Source: Micromonospora sp. NBC_00421
GTDB taxonomy: Bacteria; Actinomycetota; Actinomycetes; Mycobacteriales; Micromonosporaceae
Reading direction: 5' to 3'
Length of the DNA: 64,000 nt
Assembly: GCF_036017915.1 (NCBI RefSeq)
Contig: NZ_CP107929.1
Span: forward strand, 6,127,001-6,191,000
Shown here: piece after piece, positions 43,156-52,113 of the stretch
Position numbering within the stretch: position 1 is the stretch's first letter
How the letters are laid out: each line of letters opens with the position of its first letter
Notes under the pieces: model-generated
Told to the model about the DNA's origin: nothing
The model's input: the letters and a program-made list of their open reading frames with translations, nothing else
The model's database searches: none
Translations under genes and position numbers: made by a program

Positions 43156-43956
43156 ATGACCGGGCATGTGACGGCACCGCCGGCCGCACTGGCCGACCGG
43201 CTGCCGGACTGGGTGACGTTGCTGCGTGCCCCCAACCCTGGGCCGATGACCCTGGAGGGCACCAATACCTGGCTGTTGCGCGCCCCCGGCGCGGAGCAGG
43301 CGATCGTCGTCGACCCGGGGCCGGCGGACGAGGGGCACCTGGCCGCCGTGGCGGCGTATGGGCCGGTCGGGCTGGTGCTGATCACCCACGGGCACCCCGA
43401 CCACACCGAGGGCGCGCCCCGCCTGAGCGAGCTGCTCGGCGGGGCACCCGTGCTCGCCGCCGACCCGGCGCACACCGTCGGCGGTGCGCCGCTGACCGGG
43501 GCGGCGGAACAGCTGGCCGGGTTCGGGCTGGCCATCGACCTGGTCGCCACCCCCGGGCACACCGCCGACTCGGTCTGCTTCGCGGTGTCGTACGACGCCG
43601 AGCGGGTGGTGCTGACCGGGGACACCATCCTCGGCCGGGGCACCACCGTCGTCGCCCACCCCGACGGCCACCTCGGCGACTACCTGGCCAGCCTGGGGCT
43701 GCTCTCGGCGTACCCGGGGATCGTGGCGCTGCCCGGGCACGGCCCGGCGCTTGCCGACTGCGGCGCGGCGGCCGACTTCTACCTGGCCCACCGCCGGGCC
43801 CGGCTCGACCAGGTCCGGGCCGCCGTCGCCGAGGGTGCCCGCACCGCGCCCGAGGTGGTGGCGAGGGTCTACGCGGACGTGGACCGGTCGCTGTGGTGGG
43901 CCGCCGAGTCGTCGGTCCGCGCCCAGCTGGAGTACCTCGGGGTGGAGCAGCCGTGA
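43156..43956 (+). CDS. Metallo-beta-lactamase-fold hydrolase (Rv3677c-like)
   Basis: 266 residues. Metal ligands THGHPDHTEG (HxHxDH), ATPGHTADS and LTGDTILGRG are intact, with LPGHGP near the end. A C-terminal helical extension (RTAPEVVARVYADVD, LEYLGVEQP) is typical of the LACTB2-like group acting on nucleic acids or thioesters. TACGAT at 43143 lies 7 nt before the ATG and no ribosome site is seen, so translation is probably leaderless. The stop overlaps the next gene by GTGA. Confidence 0.92.
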   Translation: MTGHVTAPPAALADRLPDWVTLLRAPNPGPMTLEGTNTWLLRAPGAEQAIVVDPGPADEGHLAAVAAYGPVGLVLITHGHPDHTEGAPRLSELLGGAPVLAADPAHTVGGAPLTGAAEQLAGFGLAIDLVATPGHTADSVCFAVSYDAERVVLTGDTILGRGTTVVAHPDGHLGDYLASLGLLSAYPGIVALPGHGPALADCGAAADFYLAHRRARLDQVRAAVAEGARTAPEVVARVYADVDRSLWWAAESSVRAQLEYLGVEQP

Positions 43957-46900
43957 CCTGCCCGGTGTGCGGCACGCTCGCCGTCCCGGGCGCGCGGTTC
44001 TGCCACAACTGCGGGGCGGCGCTGCCTGCCGCCGCCACCCTGCCGACCGCCGAACGTCGGGTGGTCACCGTGCTCTTCGGCGACCTGTCCGAGTTCACCT
44101 CGTGGTCGGAGGACCTCGACCCCGAGCGGGTCGGCGCGGTCACCGACCGGGTGCTCGCCGCGCTCGCCGGCGCGGTCAAGACGTTCGGCGGGCACGTCGA
44201 CAAGCTCACCGGCGACGGGATCATGGCGGTCTTCGGCGCCCCGGTGGCCCACGAGGACGACGCCGAGCGGGCCGTCCGGGCCGCCCTGTCGATGCAACGG
44301 GCGGTGCGCCGGGTGCTCGACGACGAGCGCGGCGGTGGAGCACCGCTCGGCCTGCGGGTCGGGCTGAACACCGGCGACGTGATCGCCGGCATCCAGGCCG
44401 CCATCGAGTACACGGTCATCGGGGACACGGTGAACACCGCCGCCCGGCTGGCCGACGCCGCCGCCGTCGGCGCGATCTACGCCGGTGCCCGGACCTCGTC
44501 GGCCACCCGGCACGTCGCCTCCTGGCGGGTGCTGCGCCCGCTGCGGCTCAAGGGCAAACGCGAGCCGGTCGAGGCGTACGAGCTGCTGGGGCTCCTGGAC
44601 GCTCCGGGCACCCGGTCGGGCCTCGGCGACGAAGCGCCCTTCGTCGGGCGGGAGACCGAGATCGGCCGGGTCGCCGGCCGGCTCGCCGAGGTGATCGACC
44701 GGGGCGAGCCCAAGGTGCTGCTGATGACCGCCGAGGCGGGGATCGGCAAGTCCCGGTTCGCCGCCGAGGTGGAGCGGCTGGCCGCCGGTTACGACGTCGG
44801 TGCCGGCCGGTACGCCGCCCACAGCGGTGCCCGGGTGCTCTCGGTGCGCTGTGCCGCCTTCGGTGAGCGGCGTCGGCTGGCCCCGCTGGCCGACCTGGTC
44901 CGGGCTGCCGTCGGCCTGCCCAACGACGCCTCCACCGCGCTCACCCGACCGGCCGTGGAGGAGCGTCTGCGCCGGCTCGGCCAGCGGCTCGGCCGGTTGC
45001 AGGTCGATGCGCCGCCGATCGCCGGCGACCAGTTGCTGGCCCTGCTCGGTTACGGCGAACTGCCCGGTAACGCGGGCGACCAGGACGGATGGGGTGCCAC
45101 CCCGCCGACCGCCGACGCCGAGGCGGTGCCGGTGGCGGTGGCCGGGCTGCTCAGCGCCCTGGCCGCCGAGGCGCCGCTGGTGATCGTCGTGGACGACCTG
45201 CACGACGCCACCGGCGAGACCATCGCCGCGCTCGGCGCGACCCTGTCCCGGCTCACCGGCCCGGTGCTGGTGATGCTGCTGGGCCGCCCGGAGCTGGTCC
45301 GGACGGCGGGAGCGCTTACCTGGATCGCCGACGCCGAGGTGCACGCCCTGCCGCCGCTGCGCGGTGCGGACGCCGCCCGCCTGCTCACCAGCTACCTCAA
45401 CGGTGGGAAGCTGCCGCAGGCCGACGCCGACCGCTTGCTCGCCACCGCCCAGGGCAACGCCTTCTACCTGGCCGAGTTGGTCACCCTGCTGCGGGAACGG
45501 GGGGCGTTGACCGCCGGACCGGACGGCGGCTGGCGGCTGGTGGCCGGTTCGCTGGGCAGCCGGCTGCTCTCCCGTGACCTGGCCGCCGTGCTCGCCGCCC
45601 GGATCGACGCGCTTCCGCCGGAGGCCCGCTCGGCGTTGCGGGACGCCGCGGTGGTCGGCGACGTCGTGCCCACCGGTGCGGTGGAGGCGCTGCGCGAGCT
45701 GCGGGCCGGGCGGGACGGTCGGCCCGCCGCGGTGGCCGCCGTCGAGCTGGAACGGGCCGTGGAGGAGCTGCTGCAACGCCGGATGCTGCACCGCAACCGG
45801 ACGGGCTTCGCGTTCGCCACCCCGCTGATGCGCGAGGCCGCCTATGCCGGGGTGAGCAAGGCCGAACTGGCCGAACGGCACGCCGCGCTGGCCCGGTGGG
45901 CCACCGGGGTGCCCGGTTCGTCGGTCGCCCCGCCGGGCGGGTTCACCGACGCCGCCCGGGACGACTTCGTCGCCGAGCAGGTCGAGCGGGCCGTCGTCCT
46001 CGCCGACGCGGTGAAGCTCCGCCCGGATTCGCCGGCCCGGACGGTAGCCGGACTGGGGGTGGCCGCGCTGGGCCGGGCCGCCCGCCGGGCGTTGCAGGTC
46101 GGTGAGCCGGCGTTGGCCGTCGAGTACGCCGAACGCGCCGCCGAACTGGCCCGCGAGGGGGTGCCCCCGGTCGACCGGGTGGCGCACGCACGGGCCCTGC
46201 TCCAGGTCGGCCGGGTCGGTGACGCGCTCGCCTTCGCCGAGAAGATCGCCGCCAACGCCGGTGACGACGCCGGCACCCGGGCCAGCGCCCTGCTGCTCGC
46301 CGGCCAGGCCCACCAGACCTCGGGCGACCAGGGCCGGGCGACGGCCTGCTGGCAGGAGGCGTTGCAGGTGGCCACGGCCGGGGAGGTGACCAACCTGCGC
46401 GCCTCGGCGATGCGCCGGCTCGGGATGGCCGACTTCGTCGCCGGGCGGCTCGGGCAGGCGAGCAGCCGGCTCGCGGCCTCCTACCAGATCAGCCTCGCCG
46501 CGAAGGATCCGCGGGGGCAGGCGTGGGCGTTGCAGAACCTGGCCTGGGTCACCACCACCCGGGGGGACTTCGCCGGCACCGACGCGGTGCTCGGCCGGGC
46601 CGCCCGGCTCTTCGCCGAGTTGAAGGACCCGTACGGGCGGGCCTGGCTGCGCGGCACCACCGCCTTCGCCCGGTTGCTGGCCGGTCGGCTGGGGGAGGCC
46701 TGCCGGCTGGCCGGTATCTTCCTGCCGTTCGGGGAGCGGGTCGGCGAGGCGTGGGCGGTGGGCACGCTGCGCGCGGTCGAGGCGTTCGCCGGGGCCGAGC
46801 TGGGCGAGGTGGCCGAGGCGGACCGGGCGGCCCGCCGGGCGTACCGGGATTTCGCCGCGGTCTCCGACGACTGGGGGCGGGGGTTCGCGCTTGTCGTACG

Positions 46901-47525
46901 GGGTGTGGTGGCGCGGGGGCTGGGCGAACCGGAGCACGCCGCCGACCTGTTCACCGACGCCCTCGCGTACGCCGGCCGGACCTCGCATCCGCTGCTCACC
47001 GGGATGGCCGGCACGCTGCGCGGCTTCGTCGCGCTGGACATGGGGGACTGCGAGACCGCCGAGCGGGACGCCAGGGCGGTGCTGACCGCCGTCGAACCGC
47101 ACAACCCGCAGGCACCGGCGCAGGCCGCTCCCCGGGTGCTGCTCGCCACCGCCCGGCTCGCCGCCGGGGACACGGCCACCGCGGTCGGGCTGCTCGCCCC
47201 GGTGGCGACGACCGCCGCGAGGACGCCGACGCTGCTCTTCTCCCGCCGACAGACGCTGGCCCGGTACGCCTCCGCGTTGCTCGCCCACGGTCAGTCGGAG
47301 CAGGCGTTGGACTGGGCCCGCCGGGCGGTCGCCACCCCGGCGGAGGATGTCCGCAGTCAGGTGATCGGGGCGGGGGTGCTGGCCGAGGCGCTGGCCGCCT
47401 GCGGATACCCGGCGGAGGCGTTGGCCAGCGCACAGGAGGCGGTCCGGCTCGCCCACGCGACCGAGCAGCGCAGCGAACGGGCCAGCGCCGACGCCCTGCG
47501 GGCCCGGCTGGCCGGCGAGGTCTGA
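43953..47525 (+). CDS. Zinc ribbon-class III adenylate cyclase-AAA ATPase-TPR protein
   Basis: 1190 residues from GTG 43953. Residues 2-24 are a zinc ribbon (CPVCG, CHNCG). About 35-220 are a class III cyclase: FGDLSEF and TGDGIMAVFG give the two metal Asp residues, DKLTGDG the purine-selecting Lys, and VIGDTVNTAARL the transition-state Asn and Arg, so it should make cAMP. AAA/STAND ATPase with FVGRETE and Walker A AEAGIGKS (about 260), then about 500 residues of TPR-like helices. No membrane segment or LuxR HTH. Translation is coupled to the metallo-hydrolase. The activating signal is unknown. Confidence 0.92.
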   Translation: MTCPVCGTLAVPGARFCHNCGAALPAAATLPTAERRVVTVLFGDLSEFTSWSEDLDPERVGAVTDRVLAALAGAVKTFGGHVDKLTGDGIMAVFGAPVAHEDDAERAVRAALSMQRAVRRVLDDERGGGAPLGLRVGLNTGDVIAGIQAAIEYTVIGDTVNTAARLADAAAVGAIYAGARTSSATRHVASWRVLRPLRLKGKREPVEAYELLGLLDAPGTRSGLGDEAPFVGRETEIGRVAGRLAEVIDRGEPKVLLMTAEAGIGKSRFAAEVERLAAGYDVGAGRYAAHSGARVLSVRCAAFGERRRLAPLADLVRAAVGLPNDASTALTRPAVEERLRRLGQRLGRLQVDAPPIAGDQLLALLGYGELPGNAGDQDGWGATPPTADAEAVPVAVAGLLSALAAEAPLVIVVDDLHDATGETIAALGATLSRLTGPVLVMLLGRPELVRTAGALTWIADAEVHALPPLRGADAARLLTSYLNGGKLPQADADRLLATAQGNAFYLAELVTLLRERGALTAGPDGGWRLVAGSLGSRLLSRDLAAVLAARIDALPPEARSALRDAAVVGDVVPTGAVEALRELRAGRDGRPAAVAAVELERAVEELLQRRMLHRNRTGFAFATPLMREAAYAGVSKAELAERHAALARWATGVPGSSVAPPGGFTDAARDDFVAEQVERAVVLADAVKLRPDSPARTVAGLGVAALGRAARRALQVGEPALAVEYAERAAELAREGVPPVDRVAHARALLQVGRVGDALAFAEKIAANAGDDAGTRASALLLAGQAHQTSGDQGRATACWQEALQVATAGEVTNLRASAMRRLGMADFVAGRLGQASSRLAASYQISLAAKDPRGQAWALQNLAWVTTTRGDFAGTDAVLGRAARLFAELKDPYGRAWLRGTTAFARLLAGRLGEACRLAGIFLPFGERVGEAWAVGTLRAVEAFAGAELGEVAEADRAARRAYRDFAAVSDDWGRGFALVVRGVVARGLGEPEHAADLFTDALAYAGRTSHPLLTGMAGTLRGFVALDMGDCETAERDARAVLTAVEPHNPQAPAQAAPRVLLATARLAAGDTATAVGLLAPVATTAARTPTLLFSRRQTLARYASALLAHGQSEQALDWARRAVATPAEDVRSQVIGAGVLAEALAACGYPAEALASAQEAVRLAHATEQRSERASADALRARLAGEV

Positions 47526-47563
47526 TCGATCCCGGCCGGTGGGTCTGATCGATCCCGGCCGGT
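47519..47563. repeat. 23-bp tandem repeat at the cyclase stop codon
   Basis: Two copies, 47519-47540 and 47542-47563, identical over 22 bp (GGTCTGATCGATCCCGGCCG and on), followed by a partial third (GGTCTG). The first copy includes the TGA stop. Probably a replication-slippage product; each copy contains the palindrome CGATCG-like GATCGATC. Confidence 0.6.
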
Positions 47564-47668
47564 AGGTCTGTCGGTTCCGGTGATGTGCGCTTCGGCGGGG
47601 GCGGTTAGCGTGTCACTTCACGCGACCGCCGCCCGGCGTCGGTCGTGCCGTCGGGGGTTGGGGAGCAG

Positions 47669-48115
47669 ATGAGGTTGCCGCGTTCGGGTGCCGGCTGGAC
47701 GATCGCGGTCTTCGGGGTGCTGGCGGTGCTGCTCGGCGCGCTCGGGCTGGTGTGGCCGGAGGCGCAGCTGCGGCTGCTCGGCTTCGAGGTGCCGGCGAAC
47801 CGGGCGCCCGGCGACTACACCGGGACCTTCCTCACCGCGTCCTCGATGGCCTCGTTCAACATGGGCGTCTACTACCTGCTCGCGGTGGCCACCGAGTGGC
47901 GGGCGTTCTACCGCTTCACGGTGGTCTTCCGGCTGGTCACCTTCACCGTCTTCACGCTGACCGTGCTGGCCGACGTGGCCCCGGACAGGTTCATCGGGGT
48001 GGCGCTCTGGGAGGGGGCGGGCGCGGTGGCGACCGCGCTCGGCCTGCGGTGGGACGCCCGCCGGGACACCGCCACCACCGCCGGGCCGGCCGTTGCCGCC
48101 GGTACGGATCGCTGA
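47669..48115 (+). CDS. Uncharacterised four-helix membrane protein
   Basis: 148 residues. Four hydrophobic segments: WTIAVFGVLAVLLGALGLVW, SMASFNMGVYYLLAVAT, FTVVFRLVTFTVFTLTVLADV and an amphipathic GVALWEGAGAVATALGL. The layout resembles small DoxX/DUF4345-like proteins, without a decisive motif. The ATG has GGGGAG. Confidence 0.7.
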   Translation: MRLPRSGAGWTIAVFGVLAVLLGALGLVWPEAQLRLLGFEVPANRAPGDYTGTFLTASSMASFNMGVYYLLAVATEWRAFYRFTVVFRLVTFTVFTLTVLADVAPDRFIGVALWEGAGAVATALGLRWDARRDTATTAGPAVAAGTDR

Positions 48116-48133
48116 GCGCTCCGGCGGAACGGG

Positions 48134-48145
48134 TATTTTCGAGCC
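48134..48145 (+). promoter_or_regulatory. Leaderless-type -10 element of the Ser/Thr kinase
   Basis: TATTTT (48134-48139) ends 6 nt before the GTG, with no ribosome site, which fits transcription starting at the start codon. Confidence 0.45.
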
Positions 48146-49702
48146 GTGACCGAGACCCCGCCCGGCGCCCTCCGGCTGCCCATCGTGCCCGGTCTGACCG
48201 ACTTGCAGGTCTTTGCCCGGGGTGGTTACGCCACCGTCTACCGGGCCACCCAGATCTCCGTCGGTCGGGAGGTCGCCGTCAAGGTGGAGAACCGCACCCT
48301 GGACAACGAGCGCGACCAGGCCCGGTTCCTGCGCGAGGCGCGGGCGGCCGGGCGGATGTCGTCGCACCCGCACGTCGTGGACCTCTTCGACGTGGGGGTG
48401 ACCGTCGACCAGCATCCGTACCTGATCATGGAGCTGTGCGACGGCTCGTACGCCGAACGGATGCGGACCTCGCCGCTCGACGCGTCCGAGAGCCGTGACC
48501 TCGGCATCAAGATCGCGGACGCGTTGGCCCACTCGCACGCGGCCGGGGTGCTGCACCGCGACGTCAAGCCGGCCAACATCCTGCACTCGCACTTCAACTC
48601 GGCGGTGCTCGCCGACTTCGGGCTGGCGGTGCTGGCCGAGGCGCGGGACGCCTCGGTCACCCTGGAGGTGCTCACCCCGGCCTACGCGCCGCCGGAGATG
48701 TTCAACCACAGCCCGCCGTCACCGGCCGTCGACGTGTACGCCCTCTGCGCCACCCTCTACGCGGTGATGACCGGCCGACCCCCACGCTGGCAGTCCGAGC
48801 GCAACCCGAGCCTGGTCACCGTGCTGGAACTGTTCCACCAGCCGATCCCCGACCTGCCCGGGGTGCCGACCGAACTGGTCGACGTGCTCCGTGCCGGGAT
48901 GTCCAACGACCCCGACGCCCGCCCCTCCGCGCTCGAACTGCGCGACCTGCTCACCGCGCTCCCCCTCGACCCGGCCCCCACCCCGGTCAGCGGCGTCCCG
49001 GTCTCCGGCGGGCCGTCCACCGGCGGTCCGGGCGGGGGGCCGTACACCGTCGGATGGACCACCGGTCAACCCGGGCGGATCACCGGCCAGCCGAGCCCGC
49101 GTCCACCCGTCCAGGACGACCAGCCGACGGTGCCCCACGGCGAGCGCCGGCGGCGGCGCTGGTTCCTCGGCGGGGCCGGGGTGCTCGCCCTGGCCGCCTC
49201 GGCGAGCGCCGGAGCATGGGTCGCCGGCGGTGCGCCACCGGTGGCCGGGCCGACAGCCACCCCGTCGGTCGTCGGCTCGTCGAGCCCGGCCGCCCGCTGG
49301 GGCACCCTGCCCGGCTGCGCGGCCGACGGCACGGCGGCGACCCTGCCGCCGGGTGCCCGCTGCGCCCCGGTGCTGGAGTGCTTCGGCCCGGTGCGGCTGC
49401 GCGGCGACCGGGCGGAGGCCGCCGAACTCTCCTGCGAGGGGCGGCACACCTGGGAGACGTACGTCGAGGGGCAGTTGCCCGCCGCGCTGGCCGCGGCCGG
49501 GCACGCCGCGATCAGCGCCGACCCGACGGTCCGGTCGGTGTGCAACGTGCGGACGTTCCGGCTGACCAGTGGGATCGACTACACCAACGGCTGGCACCTG
49601 GAGGTGTTGCCGCCCGCCGAGACGGATCTCGACCGGACCTACCGCTGCCTCGCCGGGCGGGGCGTGGACGCCCTGGTCGCGCCGACCCTCACTGGTCGCT
49701 GA
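48146..49702 (+). CDS. Receptor-like serine/threonine protein kinase
   Basis: 518 residues. Cytosolic Hanks-type kinase (about 15-275): Gly loop ARGGYATVY, VAVKVE lysine, HRDVKPANIL (about 137), DFG (about 157) and AYAPPE. A Pro/Gly linker, one TM (RWFLGGAGVLALAASASAGAWVA, about 340-363), and an extracytoplasmic domain of about 130 residues with six cysteines, likely three disulfides, instead of PASTA repeats. The ligand is unknown. The start is supported by a -10 just upstream. The 3' end overlaps the convergent membrane-protein gene by 14 bp. Confidence 0.93.
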   Translation: MTETPPGALRLPIVPGLTDLQVFARGGYATVYRATQISVGREVAVKVENRTLDNERDQARFLREARAAGRMSSHPHVVDLFDVGVTVDQHPYLIMELCDGSYAERMRTSPLDASESRDLGIKIADALAHSHAAGVLHRDVKPANILHSHFNSAVLADFGLAVLAEARDASVTLEVLTPAYAPPEMFNHSPPSPAVDVYALCATLYAVMTGRPPRWQSERNPSLVTVLELFHQPIPDLPGVPTELVDVLRAGMSNDPDARPSALELRDLLTALPLDPAPTPVSGVPVSGGPSTGGPGGGPYTVGWTTGQPGRITGQPSPRPPVQDDQPTVPHGERRRRRWFLGGAGVLALAASASAGAWVAGGAPPVAGPTATPSVVGSSSPAARWGTLPGCAADGTAATLPPGARCAPVLECFGPVRLRGDRAEAAELSCEGRHTWETYVEGQLPAALAAAGHAAISADPTVRSVCNVRTFRLTSGIDYTNGWHLEVLPPAETDLDRTYRCLAGRGVDALVAPTLTGR

Positions 49703-50015
49703 CCTCGCGCATCCGATGCAGCCGGCTCAGCACGGCCGCGCTGTCCAACGCGTCCAGGGTGTCGGCGTCGAGGAACGAACCCGATTCCGGCTGACCCGTG
49801 GGCGTCGCCCCGGACGGCTGCTGCCCGTCGTCGCGTTCGCGCAGCGCGGCCAGCGCGGTGCCGGTCACCGTCGCGAACAGGACGCCGAGCAGTGCCAGCC
49901 CCACTGTCAGGATGCCGGCGGGATGCCGGAAGGCCAGCGTCGCCAGGACCGCGCCGGTCGCCAGCGCCCCGACCACCGCCACCGCCCGCGCGTCCGGTCT
50001 CAGGATTCGCCTCAC
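49689..50015 (-). CDS. Small two-helix membrane protein
   Basis: 108 residues from GTG. Two adjacent membrane helices (VAVVGALATGAVLATLAF, ILTVGLALLGVLFATVTGTAL) are followed by an acidic cytosolic tail ending DSAAVLSRLHRMREVSD. Unknown family. Convergent with and overlapping the kinase gene. Confidence 0.65.
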   Translation of the reverse strand: MRRILRPDARAVAVVGALATGAVLATLAFRHPAGILTVGLALLGVLFATVTGTALAALRERDDGQQPSGATPTGQPESGSFLDADTLDALDSAAVLSRLHRMREVSDQ

Positions 50016-50144
50016 CTGACAAGCATGACCTGAACGGGCGCGCTGTCAAACCGTACGGCTCGGCGCGGTTGACCGTTATGCCTAGAGTGACGACGGTCGA
50101 GGTGTCGTCTCGACCTGTCCTGTTCCCCACCGGAAGGCAGCCAC

Positions 50145-51938
50145 GTGCCACAAAGAACCCGGTCCCTGGCCGCGGCGGGCATCGCCGGCCTGGTCCTCGC
50201 CACGGTGGCGGTCGTGCCGGCCGCCGCCGCACCCGGCAGCCCGCACACCCTCCCCGTCACTCCCGACCGGACCAGCCGCACCGAGGCCCGGCGCGTCGAC
50301 AGCGTGCCCACGCCGAAGCTCGACTGGTACGCCTGCTACGACTACGCCGAGTGCGCCACCGCCCGGCTGCCGCTGGACTACGACAAGCCGAAGGGCGCCA
50401 CCACCGAGGTCGCCCTGCTCCGGGTGAAGGCCCGTGACCGGCAGGCCCGGGTCGGCAGCCTCTTCCTCAACCCGGGTGGCCCGGGTGGCTCCGGCACCGA
50501 CATCGCGCTGGCCGCGCCGTACTTCCTCGGCGACGACCTGCTCGACCGGTTCGACATCGTCGGCATCGACCCGCGCGGCGTCGCCGCCAGCAGCAACGTC
50601 AAGTGCTTCCCGTCGGTCAAGGAGCAGACCAGGGCGTACGCCGGCCTGAACGTCGCCTTCCCGTGGACGAAGGCCGAGGAGCAGGCGTACCTGAAGTCGT
50701 CGAAGGCCGTCGGTCAGGCGTGCTCGACCACCGGCCGGCCGCTGACCTCGGCGATGTCCACCGCCGAGGTGGCCCGGGACATGGACGTGCTGCGCCGGGC
50801 GGTAGGCGACAAGAAGCTCAGCTACCTCGGCTTCAGCTACGGCACCGCCCTCGGCCAGTACTACGCGAACATGTTCCCGGACCGGGTCCGCGCGGTGGTC
50901 GTCGACGGGGTGCTCGACCCGAACGCCTGGGTTGGCCAGGGCAAGGCCCGCGACCAGCTCCAGGAGACCCGGCTGCGCAGCGCCGACGGGGCGTACCGGG
51001 CGCTGCGTGAGATCCTGGTCCGCTGCGACAAGGCCGGTCCGCAGGCGTGCTCCCTCGCCTCCGGTGACCCGGTCGCCTCGTACGAGCTGGTGGCGAAGCG
51101 GCTGCGCCAGAAGCCCGTGGTGGTCGACGATCCGGACGCCGGTTCGTTCACCGTCAGCTACGCCGACTTCGTGGGCGCCAGCCTCAGCGCGCTCTACAGC
51201 CCCTACGGCTGGGAGCCGATCGTGGACAGCACCGAGCAGTTGCTCGTTCTCACCGATCCGCAGTCGGTGTCGCCGGCCCGCCTCGCCGAGGCCCGCGCGG
51301 CGCTCGGTCGGCTCGCCGTGCAGGCCCGGGAGCAGCGACGGTTCGACTTCCCGTACTACAACGGGCTGGAGACCTTCCTCAGTGTCGACTGCACCGACGG
51401 GTACCACCCGAAGAAGCTCGCGGACTGGCCCGCGCTCAGCGCCCAGGAGGACAAGCGGGCGCCCTACTTCGGGCGGCTCTGGGCCTGGGGCACCGCGCCC
51501 TGCGCCCGGGACGCCTGGACGGTGCGCGACGCCGACGCCTGGACCGGGCCGTTCGACCGGCGGACCGCCGCGCCGGTGCTGGTGGTGGGCAACTACTGGG
51601 ACCCGGCCACCAACTACCAGGGCGCGGTGAGCTCGGCGCAGCTGCTGCCGAACAGCCGGCTGCTCAGCAGCGACAGTTGGGGTCACACGGCGTACGGGAC
51701 GTCGGCCTGTGTGACAGGGGCGGTCGACGCGTACCTGCTGCGGGGTGCGTTGCCGGCGAAGGGCACCGTCTGCGTCGGCGACGACCAGCCGTTCGTCGAG
51801 ACGCCGGAGCCGGCCGGGCGGGCCGCCACCTCCAAGGGCGCGCTGGCCGCCGCCGGGTTGCCGGCCCGGGGCGAGCCGAAGCGGCTGCCGCCGGTCGTCG
51901 CGCCGCTGCCCGCGTTGGGCTCGCTGGCCGTGCGCTGA
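50145..51938 (+). CDS. Secreted alpha/beta-hydrolase, tripeptidyl aminopeptidase (TAP/SlpD) type
   Basis: 597 residues from GTG. Signal peptide (SLAAAGIAGLVLATVAVVPAAAA). Substrate entry strand LFLNPGGPGGSG (oxyanion loop), DIVGIDPRGV, nucleophile GFSYGTALG (Ser about 230), Asp in VVGNYWDPATN and His in SWGHTAYG. The C-terminal TAP-like domain is present with several cysteines. Streptomyces relatives remove N-terminal tripeptides outside the cell. The actual substrate is unproven. Confidence 0.92.
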   Translation: MPQRTRSLAAAGIAGLVLATVAVVPAAAAPGSPHTLPVTPDRTSRTEARRVDSVPTPKLDWYACYDYAECATARLPLDYDKPKGATTEVALLRVKARDRQARVGSLFLNPGGPGGSGTDIALAAPYFLGDDLLDRFDIVGIDPRGVAASSNVKCFPSVKEQTRAYAGLNVAFPWTKAEEQAYLKSSKAVGQACSTTGRPLTSAMSTAEVARDMDVLRRAVGDKKLSYLGFSYGTALGQYYANMFPDRVRAVVVDGVLDPNAWVGQGKARDQLQETRLRSADGAYRALREILVRCDKAGPQACSLASGDPVASYELVAKRLRQKPVVVDDPDAGSFTVSYADFVGASLSALYSPYGWEPIVDSTEQLLVLTDPQSVSPARLAEARAALGRLAVQAREQRRFDFPYYNGLETFLSVDCTDGYHPKKLADWPALSAQEDKRAPYFGRLWAWGTAPCARDAWTVRDADAWTGPFDRRTAAPVLVVGNYWDPATNYQGAVSSAQLLPNSRLLSSDSWGHTAYGTSACVTGAVDAYLLRGALPAKGTVCVGDDQPFVETPEPAGRAATSKGALAAAGLPARGEPKRLPPVVAPLPALGSLAVR

Positions 51939-51945
51939 TCCGGTT

Positions 51946-51985
51946 CCGGGGTACGGCGGGCGCCCGGTCGTCCGTCGTACCCCGG
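51946..51985 (+). terminator. Terminator after the TAP-like hydrolase
   Basis: Arms CCGGGGTACGGCGG and its near complement TCGTACCCCGG (51946-51985), about 10 nt after the stop. The hairpin is interrupted by one mismatch and has a loop of about 12 nt. Confidence 0.6.
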
Positions 51986-52113
51986 GTTCCTCCCCTGGTC
52001 GGGTCGGATGGGCGTCGCGGCGGTCGACCCGTCACCGCGATGCGGCGGGACGCAGATGGACCCGAACGGCTACCCTCGGTGTCCCCCAGGCTGTCCGTCA
52101 GCGAGGTGCGCCG

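Noticed and set aside
43869..47456. A 1195-codon open frame antisense to the cyclase-AAA gene
   Set aside because: It is the GC-rich mirror of a strongly supported gene, with Arg/Gly/Pro/His-rich translation and no domain. The same reasoning removes the long antisense frames at 35394-37919, 50082-51686 and 56013-57824.
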